Assembly: GCA_020746875.1 (NCBI GenBank)
Contig: JAGTJL010000012.1
Span: 1,674,001 to 1,738,000 of the forward strand
DNA from: Rhexocercosporidium sp. MPI-PUGE-AT-0058
Taxonomy: Eukaryota; Ascomycota; Leotiomycetes; Helotiales
Length of the DNA: 64,000 bases
Reading direction: 5' to 3'
In this document: in pieces, positions 22,127 through 34,472 of the stretch
Position numbering within the stretch: position 1 is the stretch's first letter
Layout: every line of letters begins with the position of its first letter
Translations under genes and position numbers: made by a program
Notes under the pieces: generated by a model
Database searches by the model: none
Told to the model about the DNA's origin: nothing
What the model saw: the letters and a program-made list of their open reading frames with translations, nothing else

Positions 22127-25100
22127 ATGGCTTCGAGGGATCCATTCGATCCGTCTGCTTTCTCTGGCATCTCTGCAGGCTTCGACTCTATCAACGACTT
22201 CAACGACTCCCTGGCCTTCACCGACACGCTGGCGCTGGACGACGACCCCCTCTTCCCAGCTGATTGGGATCAAGAGACACCCCCTTACGAAGGGAATCTC
22301 TATTCGACACCACTCAGCTGGGAGCCTCCTACTGAGACAAAGATCGAACCCATTCCATCCGCACCATACACTACTATGAACACACTCACTCCGGCTCAAC
22401 AAGAGAAACTGCGCAATATCGCCATGCCTCACCACCTGCAGTACCGAAGTCACAACAGTCCGCACTCAACTGCGAGCACGAAGAGCCACTCCATCTCCTC
22501 CCCAGACAACAACGATCGCAGCCGAAAGCGCAAGTCATCCGCAGACATAGAGGACGAGGAAGATGATGATTCGAATCCACCTATAAAGAAAACGGCACAT
22601 AATATGATCGAGAAGCGGTATCGTACGAATCTGAACGACAAAATTGCTGCGCTGCGGGACAGCGTACCGAGTCTACGAATCATGACCAAGAGTGCAAGAG
22701 GAGAAGACACAGCAGACGACAGAGAGGAATTGCAAGGTTTGACTCCGGCTCACAAGTTGAATAAGGCGACAGTGAGTTGGGCTGGATTTCATTACATTTT
22801 CAAACTCCCGTAGCTCCGAAGTTGGATCCAAATAGCGGCCACAGTATAGACACTTCTCAATATGTTGGGCCCGTGTTATACAGTTGTATAGACAAAGGAT
22901 TAAAGGTCAATACTGAAATTACACAATGGTAGTCATTGATGTTGGGGGAGTGTCCGAGAGCATCCGGATGGGGCCAGAAGCAAATTCTACCCGCCCCATT
23001 TCCCTTTATTCCTACACAACCATCTCATACATGCTAATCACCAACAAATGGCATTTATGTATCGAGCATGGGGTTTTGTGCCCCCATAACTTGACTTCAC
23101 TGGATACCAACATGTTGCTGATTGCCTCAGGTCTTGAGTAAAGCGACCGAGTACATCAACCACCTCGAGAAACGCAATAAGCGACTCCAAGATGAGAATG
23201 TGGAGCAAAAAGCAAGATTAGCAGCTTTCGAGACACTCTTCCGCTCTGGCTCGATGGGCTTCAATCCAGCACCACCTATGAATAATCCATTCCAATTCAA
23301 CCCCGACTACAGCACTCCTGGTCCATCACCCGGTGGTCTTGAACCACAAGGTATGATTCCAATACCAGACGATGTTAGAAGACTTCAAGGTAAGCTTTCT
23401 CTCCACCTGTCATTGTCTATTTTGCAAAAGAAATTTGAAGTTGTGTCGGTGTTAATTTTTCTAGGCCAAATGAACCAACAAACCTTCCCAGTTCCTCAGG
23501 AACACTACCGACAAGCAATGGGCCCCAATGGTTGGAACAACAACGGTTATTTCGGCAAATTAATGGTAGGATCCTTAGCAGGCCTCATGATCATGGAAGG
23601 CTTCAGCGAAGCCGAGCAAGAGCAAGATGCACCTGGTGCACGTGGTCTTTTCGCCCTTCCTGTACAACTTTTGAGATCCCTCAGCTCGGCATTGCACTCT
23701 TCATTGGAAATCAACACTCTTGGTTACCATCTGTCCGCCTCAAGAATCTTAGGATATTTAAAGCTATTCTTCGTTGTCGGGGCTGTGCTTTACGTATTTC
23801 TGCCATCGCTGTTCACAGTCAAGCCAAAGTCAAAGGGCAAGACCCAAAGCGGTTCACCCTCCGCTGCACCATCCCTAGCTTCATCTATTCAAGTTCGTCG
23901 ACAAGCCTGGCTCACTGCTATCCAAAGCGTATGGGTACCACGCCACAACTTCTTTCTTGAAGCAGCAGCTCTAATGTTGAAGATGGTGAAGCTAAGCATG
24001 AGAAATGTCATTGGCGTCCAAGGCTATACCTATCTCACCGGAATCACCCAGCAACAGGAGGCAGCGAGGATCAAGGCTTGGACCATTGCTCTAGATGCTC
24101 AACTCGCTGGTGGAGACGTTGAAGTGAGCAAGAGCCGCCTTACATTGACACTACTTGCCTCGGGGACTTTACCCGATACCCCAGCTCGTCTCATGCTGAA
24201 AGCACTTCACATTCGTGTTCTGCTATGGGAGGTTGGCAACGCAGGCTTCAATGGCTTCTACATGTTCCACGAAGCTGCAGCAAAGATGGCTCGCTGGAAG
24301 TGGAATGAGGCAAAACACTTACAAAATCTGGTTTCTCATACCAAGGAGAAGCAAGAAGATGAGCTACCAGATTATCTCGCTGCTCTGCTTCAAGAAGAGT
24401 GTGACGACGTGCTGGTCGATAGCATTGGCCAGCGTGCATATAATCTTGCTTGGAACCTCCCCACCACGAGCAACGCTGAAGGTTCTCGTGATGGGATGGA
24501 TGGTGTTGTCGATGACTTCGCCATCCGTAGCCCACTTGATGCTGTTGCAGCTTGGTACTCCACCCTTGTCCTACAGAGAGCCCTCGCCAAAAGCCTCCAG
24601 ACGGCAGAAGACGACCTCGTTGCCCAAAAATCTATCATCGAAGATATCGCACTTGCCATCAAGACAGCGCCCATTGGTTCTCGTGCCCAAATTAGAGCAC
24701 TCGTCGCCCGTGCTGTCTTGGTTAAAGAGAAACGAGGCAAAAGTATCGCGGAATCCATTCAAGCTCTCGGTCCCTTAGAGAAATCCGGTTCCAAGACTGC
24801 CTCTAGTCTCATCAATACGAGTACTTCTGTAGTCGGGTTACCCGATATCAAGATGTCCCTCCGATGCGCCATGGCGATCGCACATATTGAACGCTTCCCA
24901 GCACCTTCAAATCCTGTTACAGCACACCGGATTATCAGCACCGTCTCTCCAGTCAACCTCACCCTTCTCGGCTTCACGGCAGCATTCAAGCTGATGGAAC
25001 GAATCAACGGGCACGATCTAGTGGCAAACTCATGCTCACACACGCTAGAGAAATTGGCTGGTGGTCTGAGGATCTGGATCGGGGGCAAGAACGATGATAT

Positions 25101-25230
25101 AGGTGTTTTGGATAGGGAAGTCAAGAAAGTCATGGTAGACCGGTGTTTGAGTATCTCGAGGAGGATAGTGGGCATGCAAGATGCGGGCTACGAGACCATG
25201 ACCGACGACGATACTGGCGAGGGTTGTTGA
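22127..25230 (+). CDS. srbA: SREBP-type bHLH-zip membrane transcription factor
   Basis: Three exons, 22127-22771, 23131-23389 and 23465-25230, give 889 residues. The N-terminus is acidic with S/D-rich stretches (likely activation domain). A basic-helix-loop-helix follows: [15 protein letters not shown] with the SREBP-diagnostic tyrosine (Y165), a long charged loop, then helix 2 and a leucine-rich coiled coil (residues about 216-250). Two hydrophobic segments near 331-346 and 396-417 form the membrane hairpin, and the rest matches the DUF2014-type C-terminal region of fungal SREBPs. Known role of the family: an ER-held precursor, cut when sterol or oxygen falls, whose N-terminal part activates ergosterol, hypoxia and iron genes. 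Intron 1 (359 bases) splits the bHLH in its loop. Intron 2 (75 bases) is a multiple of three without an in-frame stop, so a retained form of 914 residues is possible. Confidence 0.93.
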
Positions 25231-26685
25231 TCAACTTGATCTCCCTTTCTTCCCTGTTTTTTATATCTTATGGCAAGCTGGTTCTTCACCTCCTAGTACA
25301 AGTTTTAACGCATTTCTTCTCAACCATTTCCCTGGACCTGAAGGTGTCTATTCTTAGGTTCTTTTCTTACTGTATATTGATGCGGGTCGGAGATGTTGGC
25401 GTCGGGGCCGATGGTGGCTGGCTTAGCCGTCATTATGGTAGTGTACTATAAAATACCTACTTTGCTGATCTGCTGTGAATGCTTCGATCTGCCTTCGCAA
25501 GGCTAGTGGGTATCATCATTGAAGGGACGGTAGTTAATGAAAAGCTCCTTTGAAACCATGTCAACAACATTGTACAGTGACGGGAAATAGCCTGCGTGAG
25601 AAAAGACTACAGCAGAGGACGAACTAGCTTGTTCATAGATCTCTGGTTAGAACCAGGTTACTGTAAGTACCCTTAGTCATAAAATCTACTTCATGCTTCC
25701 ACGATTATTATGCAGAATATGACATCCCTTTTGTGTTCTTACAGCCTCGCAGGCGAGATACAGTCCGAAACCAAGAATTGACTTCCTTGCTATCTAAGAA
25801 ATAGGAAGAAATCCGAAGTGGTGCTCAGGAAATACTAAATACCTCAAGCGGCCCAAAGGCAAGCGGGAAAACACCAGGATGTTTACTTCCAAAGAGCCCG
25901 TAGATATACCAATATCTATAACAAATCCTCTTCCTCCACTCCTCCTCCAACACGAGCATTTCCTTCACTTCTCCGTCCTCTCGCCTATCTTCCAATCATC
26001 ACTCTTCCCGACCCACCAGCCAATGGAATGTGGAGACGGTCCTTATCAAGTCGCTCTACTTGTGTCTCTTATCAGCTTATCAGGCGAGATGCAACTTCTC
26101 TGCATTTCCTCGGTCGAGCGACTCAACGTCTCGGGTTGATAAAAGTCGCTGCTCTGTTTCGCCCAGACCAAGGACGAGTACAGATAAGGCAAAAAGGAAA
26201 CCAGTGTATTTGCTTCTCCGGTGGCAGACACGGTAAGGCGTGCGTGGTAATTGGACGGTTTGGATTCGGCAGGAGGGGTTTGTTTCCATGCTGGAGGGCT
26301 GGATTTCCGAGGATTTGCCTGGTGGCATGAGGGGTGAGTTCCTCATTACGGAAGTGGGAGGAGATGCAGTGGCATGCTGGCTGTGATTTGGGAGCCTAGG
26401 TAGGTCTTGGACAGGATTGGCTGGGTAGGCTGGTGGGTTTATCTATCTATACTCTGATATTTTTGAGATCTTCCTCTTCTCCCCCTCGTGTTTCTGTTAC
26501 TTCTTTTGTATTGTGTTTTGCTCGTGTTTTTCTCATCGACGGAGAAGTAGAGCAAGACCAAGGAAGGAAGGTGTGACACTTCACTGTATACCTACCTGCC
26601 TATCCACCTCACTCGTCATACGGGTTCGTAAAACGAGACTCGAAGTGGGAACAGAGTACATTAGAAACGGTGTGCGACTTCCACC
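25231..26685. other. Intergenic region, promoter of nitrite reductase
   Basis: No gene recognised. The stretch 26043-26188 contains a cluster of GATA sites. A TTCCGAGG sequence at 26305-26312 is 7 of 8 to the NirA site CTCCGHGG. The open frames of up to 100 residues here look spurious. Confidence 0.5.
26043..26188. promoter_or_regulatory. Cluster of five HGATAR sites (AreA/NIT2 type)
   Basis: TTATCA at 26043-26048, TTATCAG at 26069-26075 and 26077-26083, TTGATAA at 26136-26142 and AGATAAG at 26182-26188. Five GATA cores in 146 bases, 500-640 bases before the niiA ATG. Two are only 8 bases apart, the paired arrangement favoured by AreA/NIT2 at nitrate genes. Function inferred. Confidence 0.55.
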
Positions 26686-29600
26686 ATGTTGGGCAATTGG
26701 CAACCCCAAGTATCAGCGACAGAAGTCAATGGAGGGCCAATTGAAGGCGGACCGGATGGTGTGGAAGGATCGGAGAACGAGAGCCATGGAGGCTCGAGGA
26801 AGAAAGTTGTGATCGTGGGATTGGGAATGGTGGGAATTAGTTTCATGTAAGTGATTTAAGCCAATTGAACGAGAAGCTGCGATACAATAACTCCATGCTA
26901 ATTCCCTGGGTTTAGAGAGAAGTTAATGAAGCTGGATGCAAAGAGACGGGAATACGATATCATTGTCATTGGCGAGGAAGCACATCTAGCGTACAACAGA
27001 GTCGGCCTGACGAGTTTCTTCCAACATCGGAAAGTCGAGAATCTCTATCTCAATCCTAAGGCGTGGGTAAGCTTCAATCCTCACCCAAGCTTCAATTGAG
27101 CAATTGGCTCATCTGTCTTCAAATAGTATTCTGCCGTCCCAGAGGGATCCCTCAATTACCACCTCAACACAAAAGTCACTGAAATCCACTCCGAGCAAAA
27201 AAAGGTCTCTACCTCCTCCGGCGAAACAGTTCCCTACGACATCCTCGTCCTAGCAACTGGCTCCGATGCCCTCCTCCCCCGACACACACCTGGTCACGAT
27301 GCTAAAGGCGTTTTCGTCTACCGCACAATCGAAGATCTGCAGAACCTCATAACATTCGCGGCGGACAGGAAAGGCACACATGGCGCTGTGGTTGGTGGAG
27401 GCTTGCTTGGTCTCGAAGCTGCAAAGGCTATGATGGATCTGGAATGCTATGAGAAAGTCAAGCTGATTGAGAGGAATCGGTGGGTGTTGAGCAGACAATT
27501 GGATGGCGATGCTGGTGGTATTGTGGTGGAGCAGGTACAGGCTCTCGGCCTGGAAGTCATGCTCAGCAAGAGGGTGGGCAAGATTGAGGTCACCGAGGAT
27601 AATTGCGTGAGGGGAGTTGTCTTCGAGGATGGAGAGCGTATGGACTGCTCGACTATCTGCTTTGCTATCGGTATCAAAGCCAGAGATGAACTTGCTCGCA
27701 AAGCGGGCATCAAGTGTGCAGATCGTGGTGGAGGAATCGTCGTTGGAGAGGATCTCAGTACCAGCACTAAGGACATCTATGCCATCGGCGAATGTGCAAG
27801 TTGGGAGAACCAGACTTTTGGTCTTATTGCACCGGGTATTGAGATGGCAGATGTCCTGTCATTCAATCTCACACAAGCGAAGGTCCATTCTTACCGCAAG
27901 TTCAAACGTCCGGATCTGAGCACTAAGCTGAAGTTGCTTGGTGTTGAAGTGGCCAGTTTTGGAGATTTCTTTGCGGATCGTGATGGGCCTAAACATCTTC
28001 CTATTCGTGCCGCGAAGAAGAAAGAGGGAAGTCGGAGTCCCGATGCTCTCAAGAAGCTCACTGATGGACCTGCTCCATCTCCCGTCAAGGCCTTGACTTA
28101 CAAAGACCCGTTCTCGGCTGTTTACAAGAAGTACTTATTTACCTTGGATGGGAAATATCTCCTTGGAGGAATGATGATCGGAGATACCAGAGACTACGTG
28201 AAGCTGGTACCTATGGTCAAGAACCAGAAGATGCTAGACGCTCCACCAAGTCAGTTCATTTTGGGGGCTAGCAAAGAGGGAGATGAAGGTGGCGATGACT
28301 TGGACGACGACACACAGATCTGCTCATGTCACAATGTCACGAAAGGTGACGTGGTGACCAGTGTGAAGAACGGCACATGCAAGAGCATTGGCGACGTGAA
28401 GAGCTGTACGAAAGCCGGGACAGGATGCGGAGGTTGCATGCCCCTCGTGCAAAGCATCTTCAACTCCCAGATGAAAGCTATGGGCCAAGAAGTCAAGAAC
28501 CACATTTGTCCCCATTTCAACTATTCGCGAGCAGATCTATACAACATCATATCCGTCAAGAAGCTGAAGACGCTTGCCGAAGTCATGAAAGAAGCAGGTA
28601 ATGACCCTAACAGTCAAGGATGCGAAGCCTGCAAGCCCAGCATCGGTAACATCTTCTCCTCCCTTCACAACCACCACGTCATGGATCGACCAGTCCATGG
28701 CCTCCAAGAAACTAACGACCGCTTCCTCGCCAACATCCAACGGAACGGGACTTTCTCTGTCATCCCGCGTGTCTCGGCCGGAGAAATTACACCCGAAAAA
28801 CTGATCGTGCTCGGCAACGTTGCGAAAAAGTACAACTTGTACACCAAGATCACTGGTGGCCAGCGTATCGATCTCTTCGGCGCTAAGAAGCATGAATTGA
28901 TTCCAATTTGGAAGGAGTTGGTCGAGGGTGGCTTTGAGAGCGGGCATGGCTATGCGAAGAGTTTGAGGACGGTGAAGAGCTGTGTAGGGAGTACGTGGTG
29001 CCGGTATGGTATTGGTGATAGTGTAGGTATGGCTGTTAGATTGGAGGAGAGGTATAAGAGTATCAGGAGTCCGCATAAGATAAAGGGTGGCGTGAGCGGG
29101 TGTGTGAGAGAGTGTGCTGAGGCGCAGAATAAAGAGTGAGTTTACTATTTTGCACTTTTTATTTGTCCTAGGGCTAACAATCATCTAGCTTTGGTCTTAT
29201 AGCCTCCGACAAAGGCTTCAATATCTTCGTAGGTGGTAACGGAGGTGCCACCCCAAAGCATTCCGAGCTCCTCGCCAAAGACGTACCGCCCGATGATGTC
29301 GTCCCCGTTCTGGATCGCTATCTAATGTTCTACATCCGCACCGCCGACAAGCTTCAACGCACAGCCCGCTGGCTTGAGAACCTTCCCGGTGGCATTAAGT
29401 ACCTTCGCGAGGTAATCCTCGAAGATAAACTCGGCATCTGCGCCTCCCTCGAAGCTCAGATGGAAGAACTAGTCGGCACCTTCTTCGACGAATGGGCTGA
29501 AGCAGTCAAAGACCCTCAGAAAAGCAAAAAGTTCACACAATTCGACAACACGACTGAAATACTTGAGAACATGGAGCTCGAAGAAGACCGTGGGCAGACG

Positions 29601-30212
29601 AGACCAGTCTACTGGGCGAAAGACAGCGCGAAAGTCGATTTCAAGAACACGAAATGGACGAGCCTGACCTGGCAGCCTGTCATCGAAGCGAGCCATTTCC
29701 GCGGCGCGGACGACGCCCCGAATGGTATCAGTGCTAATATCAAGCGTGGCGATACTCAGCTTGCGGTCTTCAGAGTTCGTGGCAAGTACCTCGCCAGTCA
29801 GCAGATGTGTCCGCATAAACGGGCCTTCGTCCTCTCTGACGGCCTGATCGGTGATTCCAACGATAAGCTATGGGTTAGTTGCCCGTACCATAAACGGAAC
29901 TTCGAACTCAATGGCGAAGATCCGGGCCGGTGTCAGAACGACGAGGAAGTCAGCATTGCTGTTTTCCCGGTTGAGGAACGTGAGGATGGGTGGGTATATC
30001 TTAAGTTGCCACCAGTGCATGAGTTGGATGGTGTTCTTGGGACGAAGAAGTGGATGGTTAGGAAGGGGGAGAGTGGTGAGGGGCCATTTGAGAAGTTAGA
30101 TAGGAGGATTGGGAAGAATGGAGTTGGGATGAAGGGGAGGAAACCGTTTGAGGCGAAGGAGTTGCTTGCTGCTGGGGGGCCGGAGGAGAAGAGTGGTGGT
30201 ATTGATTGGTGA
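26686..30212 (+). CDS. niiA: Nitrite reductase [NAD(P)H]
   Basis: Four exons, 26686-26846, 26916-27066, 27127-29135 and 29189-30212, give 1114 residues, the usual size. Reduces nitrite to ammonium in nitrate assimilation, cytosolic. Domains in order: FAD/NAD(P)-binding pyridine nucleotide-disulphide oxidoreductase part ([12 protein letters not shown] near residue 45; [11 protein letters not shown] near 195); BFD-like [2Fe-2S] domain with C503, C505, C538 and C541; nitrite/sulphite reductase ferredoxin half-domain; siroheme/4Fe-4S cysteines C723-x5-C729 and C763-x3-C767; then a C-terminal Rieske-type domain with C981-P-H983 and C1005-P-Y-H1008. All cofactor ligands are present, so it should be active. 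Regulation by nitrogen source is suggested by the upstream GATA cluster. The nitrate reductase gene, divergently paired with niiA in Aspergillus, is not next to it here. Confidence 0.95.
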
Positions 30213-32485
30213 TTTACCTGCGGTATGTGGGTGGCAGGGGCCGGGGGGGATGTGTGTGTGGGATAGGTCTTTCTTTTCTTTTGTTTATTTGTCTGTTATG
30301 GTGTATATAGATCTTCATGTGGTTAGATATACATAACTATTGCTAAACATCTCATATGTGTTCTCATCCTTTAATTACTCTTAGCATCCATGCGATGTTC
30401 AATAATCCTACAAGAGGCAAGGTTCTTGTCCTAATAAGAACGCATTCGGTAATGTACCTGCCTGTTTCCCAATGTCAAAGACTAGTCTATTAGAATCACG
30501 AGAGCCTCTAGCCTTCCGTCGTCTTGAGATTATTTTCAAGTTCGTACCTTGGTAAAAGAAAAGAAAAAAGAAAAAGGCCATGAGTGATGCCTTCGTCAGA
30601 TGTATTCAAGTATATTTTCGGATTTCTCTTTCCGGGCATCAATACCGCTTCCACATGCCTTTTCTCTTGACTCCCCTTTCGCTACTCTTTCTAGATGCTT
30701 TAGTTCTAGCAGCTTACAGGTATTGCTTCTTTGCGACAGCTAGCTACCTAAGTGAGTATAGTAGAATTTTGCTCTTGTATATTTCTCTATAAGCGTGGGA
30801 ATATAGAATATCTTGTTGGTAGGCTTTTCGAGAGAGTCGGGAGTGATTTCGATATATAAAACCTGGTATGTAAGGTATGTCAAACAGCTAATATGTTGCA
30901 GTATCTGCACGCATTTTACGGAAAACAAATTCGTTAGTTTATTCATGACTGAGGCTCGAATATCCGCACATTCTCAATTACAATTGAGCCTTGCTACCTT
31001 AATTACTCAAGCATCCGATCAAAGCATTAAACGAACGCGACGATCCATTTCCATATCTCAAGCATACCATAAAATTGCACTTGATTCTCAACGTAGGACC
31101 ATCTTGGGTACTATGAATTGTTTAGCGAGATATCGCAATCAAGCGCTTGGCTTTCGTCGGATCATGCATCCGAATCTGAACAAAGTTGAGGAGGATTGGA
31201 GGCTGAAAAGGGATTGTGCATGAGGGATCTCCAATCAGGTGGGAGAGGGGCTGGCTGCTGGTCAGACTCATCTGATTTATTCTTCGTTTGGACTTATGGC
31301 TTTTGTAATTATGGACACCGAGAAAAAGTAATCCTTTGTCCCTGGTAGGTTATGCAGACTCCAAAAGCAAGGAGGTTCGTCCGATGGGAGGCTAGACAAG
31401 TTATCAGATGAGAGTATGTCACGTGTACACGAACCAGTTTCAATTTTGCAACTCAAATCACGCAGAATAGCCTCTTCGATGAAGCCCAGGCTATATTCCG
31501 ACATGTAACGATATGTGAAGCTTAGTGTTGGCAGCCCGCACTCGAGTAGACAGCTGTAACAGCAAACGTCTTTTGCGGCGGATCTAAGAGGGCTGACTGG
31601 GCAAGCGAACTACCAACATTCGGTTCGCTCCAACACCAAATCCTTCCCACTTAAACCTCATGATCGAAGCAGAATAACGCCGACACCAACTTGGACAGCG
31701 TGTTTGTGCATATGCATGCCGACGTAGATCACACTCGAAGAAACTCCTTCCATTCCTCTCCCTCTCAAAGGTTGTCCAACGGTTCACGATGTTTAAGCTG
31801 CGCGGACGGTGGTGGAGGCGTCGTGCGACGAAACCTCAGATGTCTCAGTCGAAACAAGCAACTCCTAGGGCGCCCCCACCACAAAACGGCCCCCTCTCCC
31901 TCTAGCAACCTCTTATCCAATTGATGTATTTTCCGAAACCGGAGACCCTGCCACATCTGTATGCTGCGGCAATGCCACGGCCTGTCAGTGTCAGAGATCT
32001 TGTTCCAGTTTCTGATGACGATGGTCCGTTTGGGGGGCGCGCTCGACTCCCTCCACCTTCTCGGAGACCCAATTGAGATCTGTCTATGCCTTGTCTACCA
32101 GTCGTCGATGTTTGGTAACAATGCTGCTGATTTGCTGGCCTTCTAGATGCTAGAGAAATTTGTCTTGGCTCTTCCTGCGTGTGGATCGAGGATGCATGCC
32201 CGTGACCAGTGTCCAGAGGCGGTCCAGATCCAGTGCAGTAGTCTTGTAAATTTCTATCTGCCTGCCTGTCTGTCTGCTTTGCTCTGCTCTACCCACTTCC
32301 TGGTATCACCAGCCTTTGATAGTAGTTTGTCGCTGGCGGTCTACTGTACCACAAAGTCACGAACAGGCGTACGATCATGATGCCAGTTCATGAAGTCTAA
32401 TTCTTTCAAACCGATCCCCATAGATTGGGCTTTCCTCTATATATAATTTTCTTTCCTTCTTCTTGTTAATTACACACCCGCCGCA
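30213..32485. other. Intergenic region
   Basis: 2.3 kb with open frames up to 136 residues (30813-31223 +) that lack domains, signal peptides or conserved character. A C/T- and G-rich stretch at 31690-32300 contains no supported gene. The 90 bases before 32486 have a TATATATA-like element (about 32440) and a pyrimidine-rich leader consistent with the start of the next gene. Confidence 0.45.
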
Positions 32486-34472
32486 ATGGCCATTTCTGAA
32501 GCCGTCCAGACCATTTCGGCGGCGTTTGCTTTGTCGGTCTCCCCCTCCATTTCGATACATTCCTGTTGGTATTCCTCCTGTCTTGTGCTAATACGTACTT
32601 TCACAGTGGTATCTTACTCCAGGCCGCAGCGGGCGCTCTTTTCATTTACTACAGAGGTCATGGCTCGACCATTTTCCAGGATGGCCGGAGGCTGGTCCTC
32701 ATTCTATTCTTACTCTTTGCTGCCCTGTGGGCGCAAATCCAATTTCTCAACCTCCTCCTCCCGGACACCTTGGCGACTGCCTGCCAGACGACGCTGATTA
32801 TCTCGACGATATTCGACCAGCTGGCGAGGGTTGGGATAGAGCAGTTTCTATTATGGTCCGTGGGACATGGCACGAAGCTCACGGCCGAACGGTTGATATT
32901 GCAGGGCATATTGTTGGTCAGGATGGTGGGAGGTGGTGTTCTGGTTGGATTCACGAGGCCGCAATTCGCGCCGGTTTGCGTAGCCCAGACGATGATTACT
33001 CCGCTTGCTGTTGTGGTTTTGGCTCTCGATGCGATCATTATCGGGGTCTTGATGGTCCGAGCGATGTCTTTAGGGATGTTTAGGGAGATGCGCGAGAAGA
33101 GCTCCAGTACGAGACAGGAGCAGAGCAAAGCGTTGATTCTCAGTATTGTTGGGCTTGGTATATGGACTGGGGTAAGTCCTTAAAAATGGAAGAGGGTGTT
33201 CAACTGGTGCTGACAAACTCGACAGACCAGTGTGCCCATGATGCTCGGAATTCCAACTATCATCCTTATGGCACGAACCGTCCTACCGGCCAATGGGATA
33301 CTGCCTCTAATATGTAAGTGCGATATGTTGAATGAAAGAAACTCGTGTTTTGACAATTTCTAGGTGTTGTGACTATGTTCCCAGCGGCCTTACTTCTGGC
33401 GCGAGAAGAAACTGGAACCACTCCAGAGGCGAGATCTCCATTCGTGACACCAATGCCACCACGAGAAGTCTTTGGAGATAACGTCCGCAGTAACGGGTCA
33501 CCGGTGTCAACTAATACGTATACAAAGAATGGCAGCTTGTTCGTGGTTAACCCGTCAAATACTCCACACGATTCACCAACCACCGTGTTTCAAAGTAATT
33601 CTAGAGGAGATACGAGGGGATTTACGAAGCTTGGAAACGAAATTGATGTACGAGAGGTTGATGAAACTCCACCACAAAGACCCGACCGTCTCGGGGTTAG
33701 AGGTCCTGGATATCGTGGCTCCAGTGGTGTTTTCCCATCCATGTTTGCTACTTCGCAGACTGGAGTTCAGGCAGCCCTTGCTCCTCAGATCAGACCAAGC
33801 GTGCCAGCGAGGCTACTAAATACGGCGACACCCCCAGCTCCAGCCGTCCAACAGAAACGATCTATGTTTAACTGGTCCAGGGCTGCTCCTGAGAAACCAA
33901 GTATTCGAACTTTGGCAATCTCAAACCCGGTATCTCTTGACGTTAGTGGAGGGGGAGCACAACCATTCCCTAAGATGCAGACCATTGATTTAGCAACAGC
34001 GGCATCTATGGAACGGGAGAGAAGGGAGGAAGCTTCAGCTAGATCTAGACTTGTCGCAAATAGACCAGCGCCTCAACCACCTCAACCACAATTATCAACT
34101 CAGGAAGCCCTGCGCCGGAGCATAAGTGTCAAGCGCAAGGAAATGCCAACTGCCCTTACAGAAGCAATGCCGACTATACCTGCGTCGTCTGTATCAGGAC
34201 GTTCTCTAGTTGCTACAAATGGCACCACGAGCTCGGCTTCGCTTTCCCCGGGCCATGAAGAAGTTCGTAGGAGATCACCAAGACAGACTAATAGCTTTGA
34301 TCAGACCTTCAGTGAGAAGGCGGCAAATCCGACTTTGCAAAGGAAGAAAACGATCGGACTGCCTTCTAACCCCAGGTCCACCAGAATGATGGTGGCACAT
34401 GAGTCTGCGATGGCGAAACCACAGACTGTTATGCTGATGAATGATGTCGTTTATGACAACCCGCACTTGTGA
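32486..34472 (+). CDS. Large membrane-anchored low-complexity protein, N-terminal part (frameshifted)
   Basis: Exons 32486-32532 (alternative end 32568), 32607-33171, 33226-33313 and 33364-34472. The first about 235 residues are hydrophobic, with six or seven likely membrane helices (for example LILFLLFAALWAQIQFLNLL and MVGGGVLVGF) resembling the DUF7702-type fungal membrane region. The rest is Ser/Pro/Thr/Arg-rich and disordered. The frame stops with TGA at 34470-34472, but the protein text continues without a break in the -1 frame from 34469, and no splice pair in the right phases bridges the stop. So one base seems to be missing, or the base calls are wrong. The first intron is uncertain: a 38-base intron with a better donor competes with a 74-base intron with donor GTCGGT. 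Function unknown. Confidence 0.6.

Noticed and set aside
22772..23130. tRNA or small RNA inside the long SREBP intron
   Set aside because: The sequence near 22945-22990 looked tRNA-like at first (GTCCGAGAGC...), but no T-loop GGTTCRA motif or paired acceptor stem is present.
28537..29184. 215-residue minus-strand open frame inside niiA
   Set aside because: Antisense shadow of the nitrite reductase coding sequence; no domain or start context.
30813..31223. 136-residue open frame
   Set aside because: No signal, domain or codon bias; mixed hydrophobic and basic text typical of chance frames.
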